In this document: piece by piece, positions 44,289-57,300 of the stretch | Position numbering within the stretch: the stretch's first letter is position 1 | How the letters are laid out: every line of letters starts with the position of its first letter | Notes under the pieces: generated by a model | Told to the model about the DNA's origin: nothing | Seen by the model: the letters and a program-made list of their open reading frames with translations, nothing else | Database searches by the model: none | Translations under genes and position numbers: made by a program | Source: Manduca sexta | Lineage: Eukaryota; Arthropoda; Insecta; Lepidoptera; Sphingidae | Direction: 5' to 3' | Assembly (NCBI RefSeq): GCF_014839805.1 | Contig: NC_051131.1 | Coordinates: forward strand, 14,496,913-14,560,912 | Length of the DNA stretch: 64,000 nucleotides

Positions 44289-45831
44289 TTTATTACAAAG
44301 ATTAATTACAATTTTTTAAATAAATATTTACCCTACTTTGTACGAGTTTATAAACATTGAACATCAAACCATTTAAAGGATATACGAAAGTTGGAAAAAT
44401 TTAAATTACTCCCAAATAGAGATGAAACGAAAGAAAAAATCCAATTACGAAAAATTTACTTCTGTGGAAGCTTTAATGAGTTTCGTAGTAATTCTTGTGT
44501 TTAGAAGTCGCGATGGCGAGCGGTCGTTGGAGCCTGCCGTCTGCCACATCGCTCAATTACCGGAAAGTACGTGGACTTCTCTTGAACTAATTTCTTTGTT
44601 GTAATGCGGTAACAATCGGAAATTTGAAAGAATTAGGTTTTCAATTCTTTTCACTTGGGCTTTATAAGACTTAAATGTTATATCTCAGGTTGACTAGCGC
44701 AGTGGATAGCATTACTTTTTTACCATTCTGTATGGTGTTGCTTCTGTTTTTGCATGGTCTAATAGCTTACCATCAGGTGAGCAGCATGATTGGCTCGTTA
44801 TTCTACTGCACAACAGAAAAGGTTGTGTCAGGGTACATCATACGCCTGAAACAAAGCTTCGCGTAGAGTGGGTGCAATAGTTCCATCACTTCTTATAGCT
44901 GCGGTAAATTTGTATGTTGATACAATTTTCTATTCGAAATATGACTCGTAGGCATTTGCTAAATTTAACTTTGCGATGTCTATTTTCTGCGCAAACTGCA
45001 TCTAAATGTTTAATTATGCCGTGGTTGTTTACTAAATCAGTCTAGTGTGAAATAATGTGTCGTCTCGCATTATAATACCAGTACGGGCGCATACTTCATC
45101 GGAATTTCATAGTGTAGGCGATTATTTTGACACATCATGACCTAATCTAAGATAAATGCCAAGGGAATAGGCATCTCGTCTCTCGCGTATGTCGTCATAA
45201 TATTATAATGAAGACAATATAATATTTCTCGGCGTCTAGACCTTTTAGAAACAACATGAAAGAGAATGTTCCTATGACTTAAAACATTTCATGATGGTTA
45301 GGGATGTTTTATCTTTGAATATCTGTTTTTGAATTAATTCCCTGATTGTTTTAAGCTAGGTTTTATCTAGCTAGGTATTAAGGTCTTCCCAAGTGAGGTG
45401 GTAAGACGAACTAGTCTGTTTCTCGCACTAAGCAAAATGTTCAAGAAATTCGTTATCCTGAAGAGGAAAATAAATACTTACTTTTGGATATTTTGAAAAT
45501 TAGAAACCCAGTAGATGTCGTACTATAATTACATGGCGTTATCAGCCAACACTTAAATCAATAAGCAATTTTTCAAAATTGTTTCTTCATCCTTAAATCC
45601 CTGTTATATATTTTCCCTATTTGCCACTAGCAGTGACCTAGTTTCAAGGGTTGTATGAATTTGAATTAGTAATGTACTGGCATTATTTTTTCGTTATGCG
45701 CTTTATTTTACGTGGGATAAAATAGAAGCAGGAAATACTACGTTTTTGCATAGAATATAAACATTCCCTCTTATTTTTATAACCTATTCATGACACCGAC
45801 AGGGTCGTATTTTCGCCTATTATCAGTTCAA
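44289..45831. other. Intergenic DNA between LTR element and SINE
   Basis: AT-rich; no gene supported. Holds the repeat fragment at 44688-44800. TATTATCAGTTCAA at 45818-45831 is the left duplication of the following SINE. Confidence 0.55.
44688..44800 (+). mobile_element. SINE-like fragment with box A
   Basis: GACTAGCGCAGTGGATAGC contains a perfect polymerase III box-A-like TAGCGCAGTGG. The stretch ends with CTTACCATCAGGTGAGCAG, a block found in several other relics in this window. Box B is missing, so the copy is internally deleted or rearranged. Confidence 0.45.
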
Positions 45832-46162
45832 AGTGGCGATAGCCTAGTTGGGTGTGGAACGGACTGCCAAGACGAATGTCCGCAGGTTCAAATCCCAAGG
45901 GCACACACCTCTGACTTTTCTAAAAAAAAAATCATGTGTGTATTCTTTATGAATTTATCGTTCGCTTTAACGGTGAAGGAAAACATCGTGAGGAAACCTG
46001 CACATCTGAGAAGTTTTCTATAGGAATTTCGAAGGTGTGTGAAGTCTACCAATCCGCACTAGGCCAGCGTGGTGGACTAAGGCCTAATCCCTCTCAGTAG
46101 TAGAGGAGGCCCGTGCTCAGCAGTGGGCAAGTATATAATACAGGGCTGATATTATTTATTAT
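45832..46162 (+). mobile_element. Complete tRNA-derived SINE
   Basis: A 331-bp element flanked by the perfect 14-bp duplication TATTATCAGTTCAA (45818-45831 and 46163-46176). It has a polymerase III box A (TAGCCTAGTTGG, 45840-45851) and box B (GGTTCAAATCC, 45885-45895). The body includes AGGAAACCTGCACATCTGAG and CCGTGCTCAGCAGTGGGCA, followed by an ATT-rich tail. This is a well-known lepidopteran SINE type as I recall. The perfect duplication suggests a fairly recent insertion. Confidence 0.9.
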
Positions 46163-49100
46163 TATTATCAGTTCAACTGTGCGTTTTTCTGGTGGCCAGA
46201 AGCCTGAGAATAACACAAATTATCTGTTAGTGCCACTTTCACACCAGGCTCAAAAGTGTGTTTTTTATACATGTACAAATATTCACAAATATTCCTGTAG
46301 AAAGTACATTGTACAGTCCTGTAGCCATCCAACCTTCGATACTACTGCTTTTAATACCCCGAAGCACTACCCCCCCCCCCTCTCCTAGCCCTCTAAACCA
46401 CTAACTTTAAACTCCTGTCTCTCGTCCAGCTTTGTTGTGCTTTACCTTGATGCTAGTCTAAAATCAGGAATTTTATATAGTGTAATTTATTTATAGTTTT
46501 AGATAAAATTCTAGTTATTATGGTAAAACGCATGCAGGTCACGGATATATTTTGTACCCCTATGAATAGCAACTTACATGTGATAATAACCACGTCGCAG
46601 TTTCAAAGAAATGCCATTCGGGGTAATCTGGTAGGTCATCAAAAAATTACTTAATGTCTTTAATTGCTTGCCGACTTTTTAACAGGTGTGATGGGCACTT
46701 CGCCGAGCCAAGACAAAAAATACTGTACACGTTCAGTAATTTCTCTGTTTTGCAAATTGAGCGGATCTAAGTAGGTTTCACGCTGTTTTAAAAATGTCTA
46801 AACCATCAATTCTCTGTAATCTGGGTTACCTTTGTTTTGCTTTATAGCATATTTTGCCAGAACAAACGTAACACAAAACAAATATTTACATTTTAATAAC
46901 ATAAAATTTATATTGATATCAAAACATAATTTATTAAAAACTAACCTATTTACACACACCCGTACACACATAAACTGACGCCGCGCCGTTGCCCGCTATT
47001 TCCGAAATGATAGGCAGAGGTGCAAATGGTGCCCGCCATTTGGTACATTTACGTTGTCCCTAGTAATATTTTAAGTCTAACGCAACATCGGGTCGAACTT
47101 TTAAACCAGGATTCTTACCGCTTAGATAGGTATATCAGTTTTATCTATTTGTATCACCGATCAGTGCTAATACTATTACATTCATTATTACAGCTTTATG
47201 GAGTTGCTGCTCTATGTAAACTGTTCTCAGTTAAAATCTAGCGAACGCTCTACTCGCCAGAATAACAGTTCTATAAAAAATACAAAAATATTTATCAAAA
47301 ACACTATCCGTTTTTTCCACATTACATCAACAGTTTTTTTCTAACAAATATCTCACAATTTCTAAGAATGTGTTGATAAACGTTATTCCACGACGGATAT
47401 TCCGACGTCGAGTTAAAATATAATAGTCATAATTGACATAAATACCGACTCGCCATGAGAAACTGGGCTAGTAAACATGCGTGACTGAAAACATTTTTCT
47501 CAGGAAGTTTTCAACTGAGAAGCAAATCATTTTTAATCAGGCGTAGGACGAAAATGATCACTTCATTATTATTCTATTCAAGAGTCAGCGTAAAGTGCGA
47601 TAAGCCCGTCTACTGTATCTCTTTCTACCTGCAAGAGTACATTTAAAAGACAAAATAAGCTAGTACTGAAGTTCGTTATACCCTGAGACTAATATATTAA
47701 CAAAATAATATTATGCTAGAGAAATATAAGATTTGCACAGCAGATTCTTGTGCAGACAAAATGCTAGGTATCGAACTGTATGCAAAAATGAACTGGTATA
47801 ATGCTGAAAGATGTAAAAGCTCTAGTTTTTTTACTACTATCGAAAAGCTATAATTAGAGAAAAAACATACTAAATAACAAAAAGATGTTTGTTTTTCCTC
47901 TGTTATAAATCTAAGAAAATATTTAGAATATTTATAATATTTTAAATTAACGTGTCTGTTGGTGTAAAACAGTGGATAAATAAATGAGTAGCCGCTAGAG
48001 GGTCAGTGATACGGCAGTAACTCACTCGCGACACGTCACCTCACACATTTCATCTCAGAGGCGACTCCACAGAATATATTGTTAGAAAAATATTATAAGT
48101 ATAATTATTTCCTTAATATTAAGCTTTCCGACATTATTATTTAAAGCTTCCCGAAATATATTATTCACTTCATAGTCAATGATCGGAGGACGTAAATACC
48201 CGCACGTAAAGAGTAATAGTTGATGTTTCTAATTAATGTAGAGGAAAAATGGAAATTACTGTTGATCCTTTGTGATCTCTGAAGTGGAGAAATGGAAAAG
48301 TAAGTCAGTGTCTCGCGTTTCGGGATCAGCCTGTGTATATTCCGTTTGAAACAGGCTGTCATAATTGAACTATTAACAATGGATAATCATCCCTCGTCAC
48401 ACGTCACCCAATCTGTCCTCCACTGCGCTTACCGTCAGGGGCAGTGGAACCACATTTCCGGACCTGGATAAAAAAAATATACTATAGGTACTAGGCAATG
48501 GCAATTCTATTATTACTAGAGCTGTAGGTACTATTTTGCTCATAACGAACACTTTTAAGGTTAAAGTAGTGTTTGTTAGTTAGTTTGTATTATTTCTTTA
48601 ATACAAAAATTATCTAACAGTTTAGTAACCGAATACCACGATCTCAAAGTAACCTGTCCAAATATACGTAGCTAGTAACACCTTGGTTGTGACGTCACGG
48701 TGCCCGCGGTATCGTCTATTCCGGGACGTGTATATTTCGTTTCATTAACTTTATTCGCGCGGGTATTAATCGCCGCGGTTGATACGTGAAATAACAAGAG
48801 ATGTATCTGTTTTTAATAATGTTAACGTTATATTGATGTCTCTTTTGAATTAATATAAAGGTTCAAGTGTTATGTGTTTATTATATATTCGGGTATGTTA
48901 CTCAATAAATGTGAACACAGCTAGCTATATTTGAAGATTAGGTAGATTTTTTTGTCTATCCAAAGATAATCTACAGTAGCTGTTAAAATGATTCAGTTGC
49001 GACATGTTAATAAACATTGTTTCCTTTATAGGTATTACTAAAGCAAAACAATGTTGATTTATCAAAAGAAAATGAATAAAGAGCCTCGAATATAAACTAG

Positions 49101-50983
49101 TAATTAATATTGTTTTTATAAAGAAATTTCAGGCGCGTGGGCGCAAACGTGGACTGAAAAAACTAGCCATATTTAATTCCGTGGGAGGAAAAAGGAATTT
49201 GTTCTTAATCTAGACCACGCAAAGTTTTATTTAGGCAAATTAATTCTAGACGTAGGAGGCTAGACGGTGTGTTGAGTTTTATTAGCTATTGTTCTTAGCG
49301 GAGAGTGATATTATTGACTTAATGTATTTATATTGCGTAGGTATGTAGTTTATGAGGGTTTGTGAATATTATAAATAATGTCAACCAATTACTGAAGATA
49401 AAAGAGTCAATTGTATTATCAGCAATCGCCTAGAGAAAGTAAACGGACTGCTCAAACGAAAGGGTAGAATTAGTAACTATTGCATGAGAGTGTTCTACGT
49501 TCACCTCTAGTTTAGATGTTACGTCTCATGTCTTATTATATAAATTGCAATGTTTTAAACCTAAACTCATTTGTTCATAACCAATATGCGCTACGTACAA
49601 TGTCTCTACAGCGATACGCAATAATGCTTACTATCCATATCTTAAAAAAGATAAGACGTTAGCTATACAGTCTGATTGGTTTGTCACCCACCTCTGGCTA
49701 TAGACATTAAAGAAAACAAAACACTAAATATCGTTCCAGTTAACCATAATTTGTCTCCGAGGTTGGTCGCGGGCTAACGGTGTCGTCACGGAGGTACCCC
49801 GCCAGCCAGAGCGTGAACATACTCAGAGTGTGAACTGCAGACGTCGTCAAATCTAGAACGGTGAGTTCAAGGTGATTTTCTGCCAGATGCATCAGAGCAT
49901 GGCTGTGCAGATGTGATTTAAATCTTTTATTTATACACGTTCACGCCTTTTTATTTTTGAACCGGCAGACCTAGGTGCAACTAGTACCCGTACATTTCGC
50001 GGGGCTTGTCTAGCCGCCTTATGTGCATATGAGACACCGTGTATGACGCTATCGAGCAATTCAATTGCATAGTATACTTTATTAACATATTATATAATAC
50101 ATAATTTAGATTTCTTAAGAATTAACCCCAAAAAGTCCAACCATGATACCACTAAACCAATGATCAGACTCTTATATTTTTCATTAAATTTATTCTCCAT
50201 ATAACACGATTATTATAAGCTAACATCTATATTAATCGAGTTAATTAATTGAGTGTAATCTGCGACGCGTCCGGTGCGCAGGCTGGCGCGGCGCGGCGTC
50301 CGGCCCGCGATCGTGCGGCTCTCGCGTCTGCCAATTAACCCGGATTAACTCTCATCCACCGGTATTTAGACCTGCAGCCGATGTCCCGTTGATGGGGCGG
50401 CTTATATAGATATGTAAAATAAAATGAACAATATAACTTATAATTGACTCTCTTCTTGCTCGAGTGTAAATGTAAGGTTTTGGATTTTAGTTGGTTAGGA
50501 TTGGAATTAATACCCGATTTACGTCAGCTGGTATCACATCCTAGGAGAGATATTGAAAGGTCTATAATTAGCTCGATTCAATTATCTCACGTGTGAGAAT
50601 ATGTAGACACATATTCTACATCTACTAGTTGCGCCTTAACCCAGTTCTTCGGGGATACAGAGCGATTATCTGAATGCACGTATATAGCTTTCTATTTTCC
50701 AAATATGCTAGATTTTATAACGTTTCTAATTTTAATGCACCATTTAAATGTTTATAAGTACTTTGAGTCTTATTACAACCAGCTTCCGTGCGGTTGACAG
50801 CAATACAATAACAACTTAACAAAAGAGTTCGCGAGTGACAGCTATTTATCGCTTCTGCCCGCATTGTTATAAAGCTCAGTTTACCAACAGATATATATTA
50901 GTTTTAAGTAATGACGTCATAATCTAAGAAATGTAGGATGAGATGGTAATGGTACTATTATGCGCTAAGAGAATTCATCGTAA
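46163..50983. other. Intergenic DNA
   Basis: No supported gene. Holds an 11-C run (46370-46380), a SINE-family fragment (47005-47045), a CTTACCGTCAGGGGCAG relic (48428), TGACGTCA sites (48690-48697, 50912-50919), a GC-rich block with AACGGTGAGTTCAAGG near 49858 that looks like a splice donor without a supported exon, and homeodomain-type motifs at 50230-50350. Confidence 0.5.
47005..47045 (-). mobile_element. SINE-family fragment
   Basis: ATAGGCAGAGGTGCAAATGG matches the TGTAGGCAGAGGTGCAAGTAG block at 23644 within a minus-strand SINE. Only this block is recognisable. Confidence 0.45.
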
Positions 50984-51205
50984 CGGCAACATCCCACTTT
51001 TAGTTAGCAATATACTCACACACACGCCACATTCGCACTAAACTACAAAGTGATACAAAAATCATAAAAGTGAAACTGGGATTTTTGGTAAAAATATTCG
51101 TTATACATGGATGATTTTTGTCACAATGTTAACAATAAATATGAGTATTTGGTTTAATTTATTAATGCAATGTCAAAATGAGTATAATAGTAATGACTGT
51201 CATGA
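50984..51205 (+). repeat. Dispersed repeat pair, copy B
   Basis: Plus-strand counterpart of 24905-25150, sharing collinear blocks across the full length, including GTAAAAATATTCGTTAT, ATGGATGATTTTTG and CAATGTCAAAATGA. Copy B is about 24 bases shorter. Non-coding and of unknown class. Confidence 0.7.
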
Positions 51206-51357
51206 GACTTCAAGTGTTGCGACTGTATTTGGTAAACTTCCTATGTGTACTAAATGTACTTAGCGTTAGATGTCTGACGAAAACTGGGGTCTTTATATTT
51301 AATTATTACCCTGTGGGCTATACCGCCAGATACTTATAATGTTACATTAATTATTTA

Positions 51358-51600
51358 AGGTGGTTTGGGCATTTGGAGAGTATGGATGATAGGAGACTGA
51401 CAAAGAAGATATTATAAGTCGAATGCGGAGGGAAGTGCCGGTAGAGGTCGACTGCACCGAACATTCGAGTGTCAGATATCTGACATTGTTAGTAAAAGCC
51501 AGTTCAAAAGTACCCTGAACCGGCGGGAATGCATGATAAGATTGATGTAGGTGGAGGAAGTGAGAGAAGTATGCCAGAATCGTGCATTCTTTTCTTTTTA
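51358..51600 (+). pseudogene. C-terminal relic of an RTE-like LINE ORF
   Basis: Translates as RWFGHLESMDDRRLTKKIL then a stop. After frame changes it continues with KSTLNRRECMIRLM, a stop, then VEEVREVCQNRAF. These match, in order, the GH-E-MDDRRLTK and ST-NRRxCM...VxEAREVC patterns near the end of RTE-type LINE polyproteins. Stops and frameshifts show it is dead. A 16-base palindrome (TGTCAGATATCTGACA, 51470-51485) lies within it. Confidence 0.75.
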
Positions 51601-54202
51601 AACCAAGTAATTAATAAAATCCGTGAAAAATATAAATGTCTACAGAAAATATTAAAAATAATGACCTAAGTAAAGTCGGATGTACGTCCGCCTTTAAACA
51701 GGAATTATTGTGATGGAAACACATAAAAGAGACGTAATGGATATTGGTACTAAAAGATGCGTCGCACAAAGTAGACTGATCGGCGGAAACTCTACCGTCT
51801 AACAGATTTCATAAAATAAGAAGATTTATTTCTAACCAACTAACTTTCTCTCGCGGGTCTACCTGCATACGCATTTCCTAAACGAAAAGGTGTTCTAATT
51901 GTATGTGATTTTGTTATTGCTAACTTTTGTGAATTAAAAAATATTTATTATCTGTGATTATAATCATTTTGGTTACGTATGATTTTTACTTGTTTTAAGT
52001 GTAGAGGAAGGCAGTAATTGACTGCTACTGCTGTGACTGGTAAGTGTCACAGCTGTTAACAGCGCGTAAACAGTAGCTCAGGCAGAAATTTGAATTTTAA
52101 ATCGATATCGATCGGTACAATTTTAAATCTTACATTGAATGCTTTTACTTTATAATCGTCAATGTTATGACTATGAAACGTGCCATTTACCCGTCTCGTC
52201 AATCACAACGTTGCCACAAAATAAAAGGCAGATACAATTAATAACGAAGCCCCCATTGATATTTGATACGAACATCCAGCGCAGTTAACGAGCGCGCCAC
52301 AGCTCGTCAAAACACATGTGTACAAACGGTCAAGTGGAAAGTAAACATGTGTTGTGACGTCACTTACAATTAATGTGTTCCCTATACACTCTCGAGAACT
52401 TGAAAGATACGGCATATCTTTGATTAAGAATGTTATTTACATTAAGATACTAATTTTTGTTCACGACTTCGGCCGCGTGAATAAGATATTCCGGGATAAA
52501 AGTCCCAATTTATATCTTCCCGGGGTAAAAAGGTACATACATTTAAAGTTAACCTTTAGCAATTAATTGATAAAATTTGTATTCAAGTGCATGCAGAAGT
52601 TTTTGAGTGATGCGAGTGCAACCATGCAAACAAAAATTCTAACAACTGTTGTTGTGAATTCTATTGAAATCTACTCGTTGTGGATTCTGTTGCTCTAATA
52701 AGAACCCCTATTAGGTTTTTTGTTACAATTTTATTATATGTAATTTGCAGGGTTGGATAACTGAGATGCAGAAAGCTAATTATTGATAATCTTTGGTAGA
52801 ATTCGGTAAAGATGTTGTTAGAAGAGGCATCTAATTGAGACGATACAATATATATTTTGGACCCGCATTATTTGGAAAGCTACCATTCGCAGTGTAAAAA
52901 CCCACCGTAAACATAATATCATGGCTTGTTATGATGAATCTAGTTGGATTCGACCGACATATAACCAGTAAATACCTATGGATCATCATTTTATTTTCTG
53001 CTGTTCTATACGCGTCAAATACAGTTAAGTCACTTTGTCTTATAAAGATACCTTCAATATACCCTATTTAATATTGCACTGTTGATCAGAATAATCTATC
53101 TGCACATAATGAATTTACAGGACTCCAAATTCTTTTTTAGGAAAATTATACAAACTAAATCCTATTTTTTCATTTTTACATGAGTTATTTATTGCTTAAG
53201 TTGGCATGTTTGCGCTAGTTCGTAAATCCTGTAAGCCAATGGTTTTCAAACTTTTCGTCCCCACACTAAAACCTTTTAAATTATTATTTATGTACTAACT
53301 ACAGTTTAGTTGGTTGATTTTTTTAATGACTGAAATTTAAATGTTTTATCAATTACTAATATTCTGGATTCCATTCCTAACTTACAAAGTATACAAATAG
53401 ATGTTTAAAGAAAATATGAAAACGTGGCTGCTTGTAATGTATGTATGACTGCTAAGTTAGATTTCCATGTTCGAGCCCCGGAATAAGACCAATATTTGTA
53501 TCATTCGTAAATATTAAATCGCCAAGTTGCTTGTTAAGCTGATTCGCACGAGACAAGAGGAATAATATAATGTAAAAAATACAATAAGTTATTAAAAATG
53601 GCTAATTCGAAAGAATTAGAATATAAGAATTCTTTTATGTATAATAGTCACGACACCTTGAGAACTGCCGACCTAAACCTGAAAGTAATTTGGTTTAAGA
53701 AGACGTGCGCAGGGAGCATTCCCGAGGGAATCATTGAGTTATGACAACACAGGGATGTAAAGTTCATTTTATTAACGCTCGCGAGATCGTAATCTACGCA
53801 TACAAATATCTTTACCTTGTACGATTTTATTTTAAAATTTATTACCTGGTGTGAGACGTGATGCTTGTATTTTTATAGGAGGTCGGCAAACGGGTAAATG
53901 GGTCACGTGTTAGATATGATCATCGCACCTCATAAACATTCTCAACACTAGAGGAATCGTGAACGCTTTGCAGGGGCTTGGGGTACGAATAACTTGTTCT
54001 ATGAGGATCTTAACGATATGTTTATGGTTAACCCAATGCCTAATTTTTATGACTTGCCTTACATGGTCGGACGAGATACTTCTAATAATATATGGCAACT
54101 GCCAAGGTAATAGTGTATCTTGTTGGTTATTTTATTTAGATTATTCTTACTGTAATTATGTGTCAGGAAAATTAAAACTTTCTATTTATACATGTACTAT
54201 AT
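51601..54202. other. Intergenic DNA upstream of the glycosyltransferase gene
   Basis: No supported gene. TGACGTCA lies at 52355-52362 and an RTE-like fragment at 52463-52530. A box-B-like GTTCGAGCCCC near 53471 may be a SINE relic. The rest is AT-rich. Confidence 0.5.
52463..52530 (+). mobile_element. RTE-like repeat fragment
   Basis: CACGACTTCGGCCGCGTGAA followed by TTCCGGGATAAAAGTCCC resembles the CGACTTCGTCCGCGTGGAA ... TTCCCGGGATAAAAAGTAGCC order of common lepidopteran RTE-like repeats. Short and decayed. Confidence 0.45.
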
Positions 54203-54210
54203 TATATAAA
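54203..54210 (+). promoter_or_regulatory. Candidate TATA box of the glycosyltransferase gene
   Basis: TATATAAA lies 118 bases before the ATG. Transcription would then begin near 54235-54245 and leave a leader of about 85-95 bases. No transcript evidence is available, and an upstream untranslated exon cannot be excluded. Confidence 0.35.
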
Positions 54211-54258
54211 ACCGTATAAGTAATATTTGGTTTGTTGGAATCACCGAAATCTCAATAC

Positions 54259-54296
54259 TGATAACATAACCTACAGAGATAAAGTTATCTTGATAA
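54259..54296 (+). promoter_or_regulatory. Cluster of four GATA-factor motifs
   Basis: TGATAA (54259-54264), AGATAA (54277-54282), TTATCT (54285-54290, minus-strand AGATAA) and TGATAA (54291-54296) lie within 38 bases just ahead of the start codon. GATA factors drive midgut and fat-body genes in insects, which would fit a detoxification enzyme. The link is inferred. Confidence 0.4.
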
Positions 54297-54327
54297 CGTC
54301 TAGTCGCGTGGGAGATGTACTACGGCG

Positions 54328-57300
54328 ATGTTGCGAATTGCGTGGGTTTTGGTGCTGGTGGTAGTGTGTGATGGGAGTAGGGTGCTGGTGGTGTCTCCTG
54401 TGCCGAGCCGCACTCATGCTGTACTTACTGACTCACTGGTGGAGATTCTGCTAAATGCTGGACATGAGGTAGGATTTGGCCACATAAAAATGTGGCCTGG
54501 GGAGTGACTGTACCTGGTGGTACAAAATACCGTCCAGGTAGATGGAAGCCAGTGAGAGATGTCGCTTTTCTCTATTTTTTTTACTTAGATCATAATGGGT
54601 TCATCTTGGCACTTGACATGGCACATTTTTTATTTCTTAGATAATAGGTGCTAGGTACTTTCCTATTTAGATTACCTTATGAAATATTTTTATAATTCAA
54701 GTATGGATATTGTTAACTTAGAATTTGACTATGAATACTTTTAAAGAAAATTTTAAGTATTTTGAAAACAGTAACACCATTCCGGTAAAATATTTTATCT
54801 CTAATTTATAGGAAGAAATGAGTTGAATCATCTCAGCTTCAAAGATCGTTAATATTATCTAGTTGAAGATCTGTACGTTTTACATTAATTAATATTCCAA
54901 CGGACGCACAGCTATCTAGTCTATTCCACACTGATTGACTAACGAAGATAAAGTTCCGATAGCCATGGAATAATTTGTATTTTAATTGTAGAATAGTAAA
55001 GAAAATATTATGCAGACGTGTTATACAAATACACTATCTCTTCTCTGATTGCTATTATTTTCTTTGTAAGCCTACAAAGCATCCACATTGGGTAATGTGG
55101 GTATTTATGAACGACCAACTTGCATATCCATAAATATATGTTTTAAAATAAACCATCGAAGTCAGATGTATAACACTTTTCAGTGAACATATTTTTCAAA
55201 CTATAGAATATGACAATTAATATAATAGAATTAAAAACTTGAAGAGGCATTTTTTCCAACATTAATGTTTTATGCGCTCACATCTGCACCCCGAGGGATT
55301 AGTTAGAGTGGCAGCTATTGTACCCACGGCTCAACGAGGTTATTTCCCTCTCATTATATAAAACACTATTGTGATTGCCTACCTAGAGATTCAACATAGC
55401 ACCTCCGCCGCTCCGGTACCTTGGGACCTCACATTTTATACTGCGACTAATAAAGTTTAGCATCATGTGTGCCCATGACATGACAGCAAGCCTATCGGTA
55501 TATCGGGTAGAATATTTATTCCGAGAAAACCCGTTTTTTTTATAATTAAAACGAATATGTAAACATTAATTTATTTCTATGTAAAATTTCCACAGTTTAA
55601 CGTTCATTAAACTAAGAAGGCGATGTTATATAAATTTTATAGTCAATGAAAAGGGAATACATTTAAAGTCGACAAAGTGTTCAACAGGAAAATACATTAT
55701 TAATATCATTGTAATGCCATTACGTCGTTCTTGGAACATTAGGGATCTAAACTGGGAGATATTAAAACAATTTAATTGGGAAGCATCCCCTTTCAAGGTT
55801 GTTTAGTACGGAAGTGAAAATGTAAATGGAAAATAAATGCCTATAAGAGTTGAAACGTTCATAGCTGAGAATTTGAATTCATTTCGTTCAAATTATATGA
55901 AAGAAAAGAGAATAAAATAAAGAGCAATGAATGAAAGATAGTTAGAAAGGAAGGCGGTATTCAGCCGTCGGCATTCTATATAAAGGAATCTATCGGAGTA
56001 GGCATTAGCGGTTTATTTTCAAGGAACTGTTGTGGTCCGGTTGGAAGATTACTGATATTAGTATTATGTTACTGGGCAGCATGTAACTTAACTTTGAAAC
56101 TCCTATCAAGGTGACGATTGCGGTGCACATAGCAACCCATAGTTTGAATTGTAATATATTATTTAATGATTGCTTATATTTACGCGAATGTTAGAGATCG
56201 AAATAAACCTAGTTATCAGATTTTATTGTGGTTATTTGTATTATATTTTTGTCCTGACGTTTCGAAAGCTTACAGACCTCATTGCCACGGAGAGGACTGA
56301 AGTATTGGTCGTCCGAAAAGTCAAACTTACAATATCTACCTACATTATACATTTTTTTTTAATATTATACAGTCGTTCGAGACGTCGGGAGAATAACAAA
56401 AAAATAAACTATTTTCAAAAACCAAAATATAATTTAACATGACCGATATAACGGGGACTAATTTTGGAGTCAATGACTAATAAATATATGAACGAAAATA
56501 ATGTTTAATTTTAATTAGCCACCGACACCAAAATAGGTAGCCTGTACATAGGTTGTGTTAAAGTATTTTAGGTTTTTAGGAAAAAATAGCATATCTAAAA
56601 TATGATCCTTTATTTTATTAAAGGTGACGTATGTATCGAATTACTCTAAGCTGAAGAGTAGCGAACGACTCATTTGCATCAACATCAGCTCAGTGGACCA
56701 TGAAGATACAGGTAAGACTTTAAGAGAGACTATATAAGTAAATATGTAATGTTTGCCATTTAACAATATTTAAGTGGCCTTCACGTGTGGTCAGAAGAAA
56801 TATAAATAATGAGGAAATGAAAGGGGATTGACAGTGCGAAACACTACAGCTCAATTGACACTTTACTGTGTTTTTCTGTAAGACCGTGTACCAACCAAAT
56901 TAAATCAGCTTTCATGCTACAACAAGGTTTGCAGTACATTTCTACAACTTTTTGGCGTATACATGTTGAAGCCCTCAAATTAGGAAAACACTTCTACATA
57001 CAGTCATTAGCCACACGCCTCCACGTCTCCAGGGTTTTATTGCAACACAAAATTTCCCAATTACACGGCACGTTGGCCCCATACAGCGGACAATACCGCC
57101 CATAACAAACTCGGATCGTATTTTAATGATATTCCAGGTGTCCTGTAGGGAGAGAGTTAATTTCGAGAACAAAGCCTTCCACAATCAAGTACCTTTTATT
57201 TGCGTTAAATGGATTTTATTGAAAGTTTGGTTTAGGGTGAAATATACCGAAATTGAAATTAATTCCAAGTAAACTATAAACAAAGTCACTTCAATTTATG

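Larger units (their letters stand above)
54469..56623 (+). other. Intron 1 of the glycosyltransferase gene
   Basis: At 2155 bases this is the longest intron. It contains a SINE-family fragment (55480-55512) and a dispersed repeat (56040-56305). The 55260-55440 part is GC-richer and unassigned. The donor is GTAGGA and the acceptor AAAG. Confidence 0.85.

Noticed and set aside
49858..49875. Possible non-coding first exon ending AACG-GTGAGT
   Set aside because: A good donor-like site in a GC-rich block, but nothing supports the exon or links it to the downstream gene.
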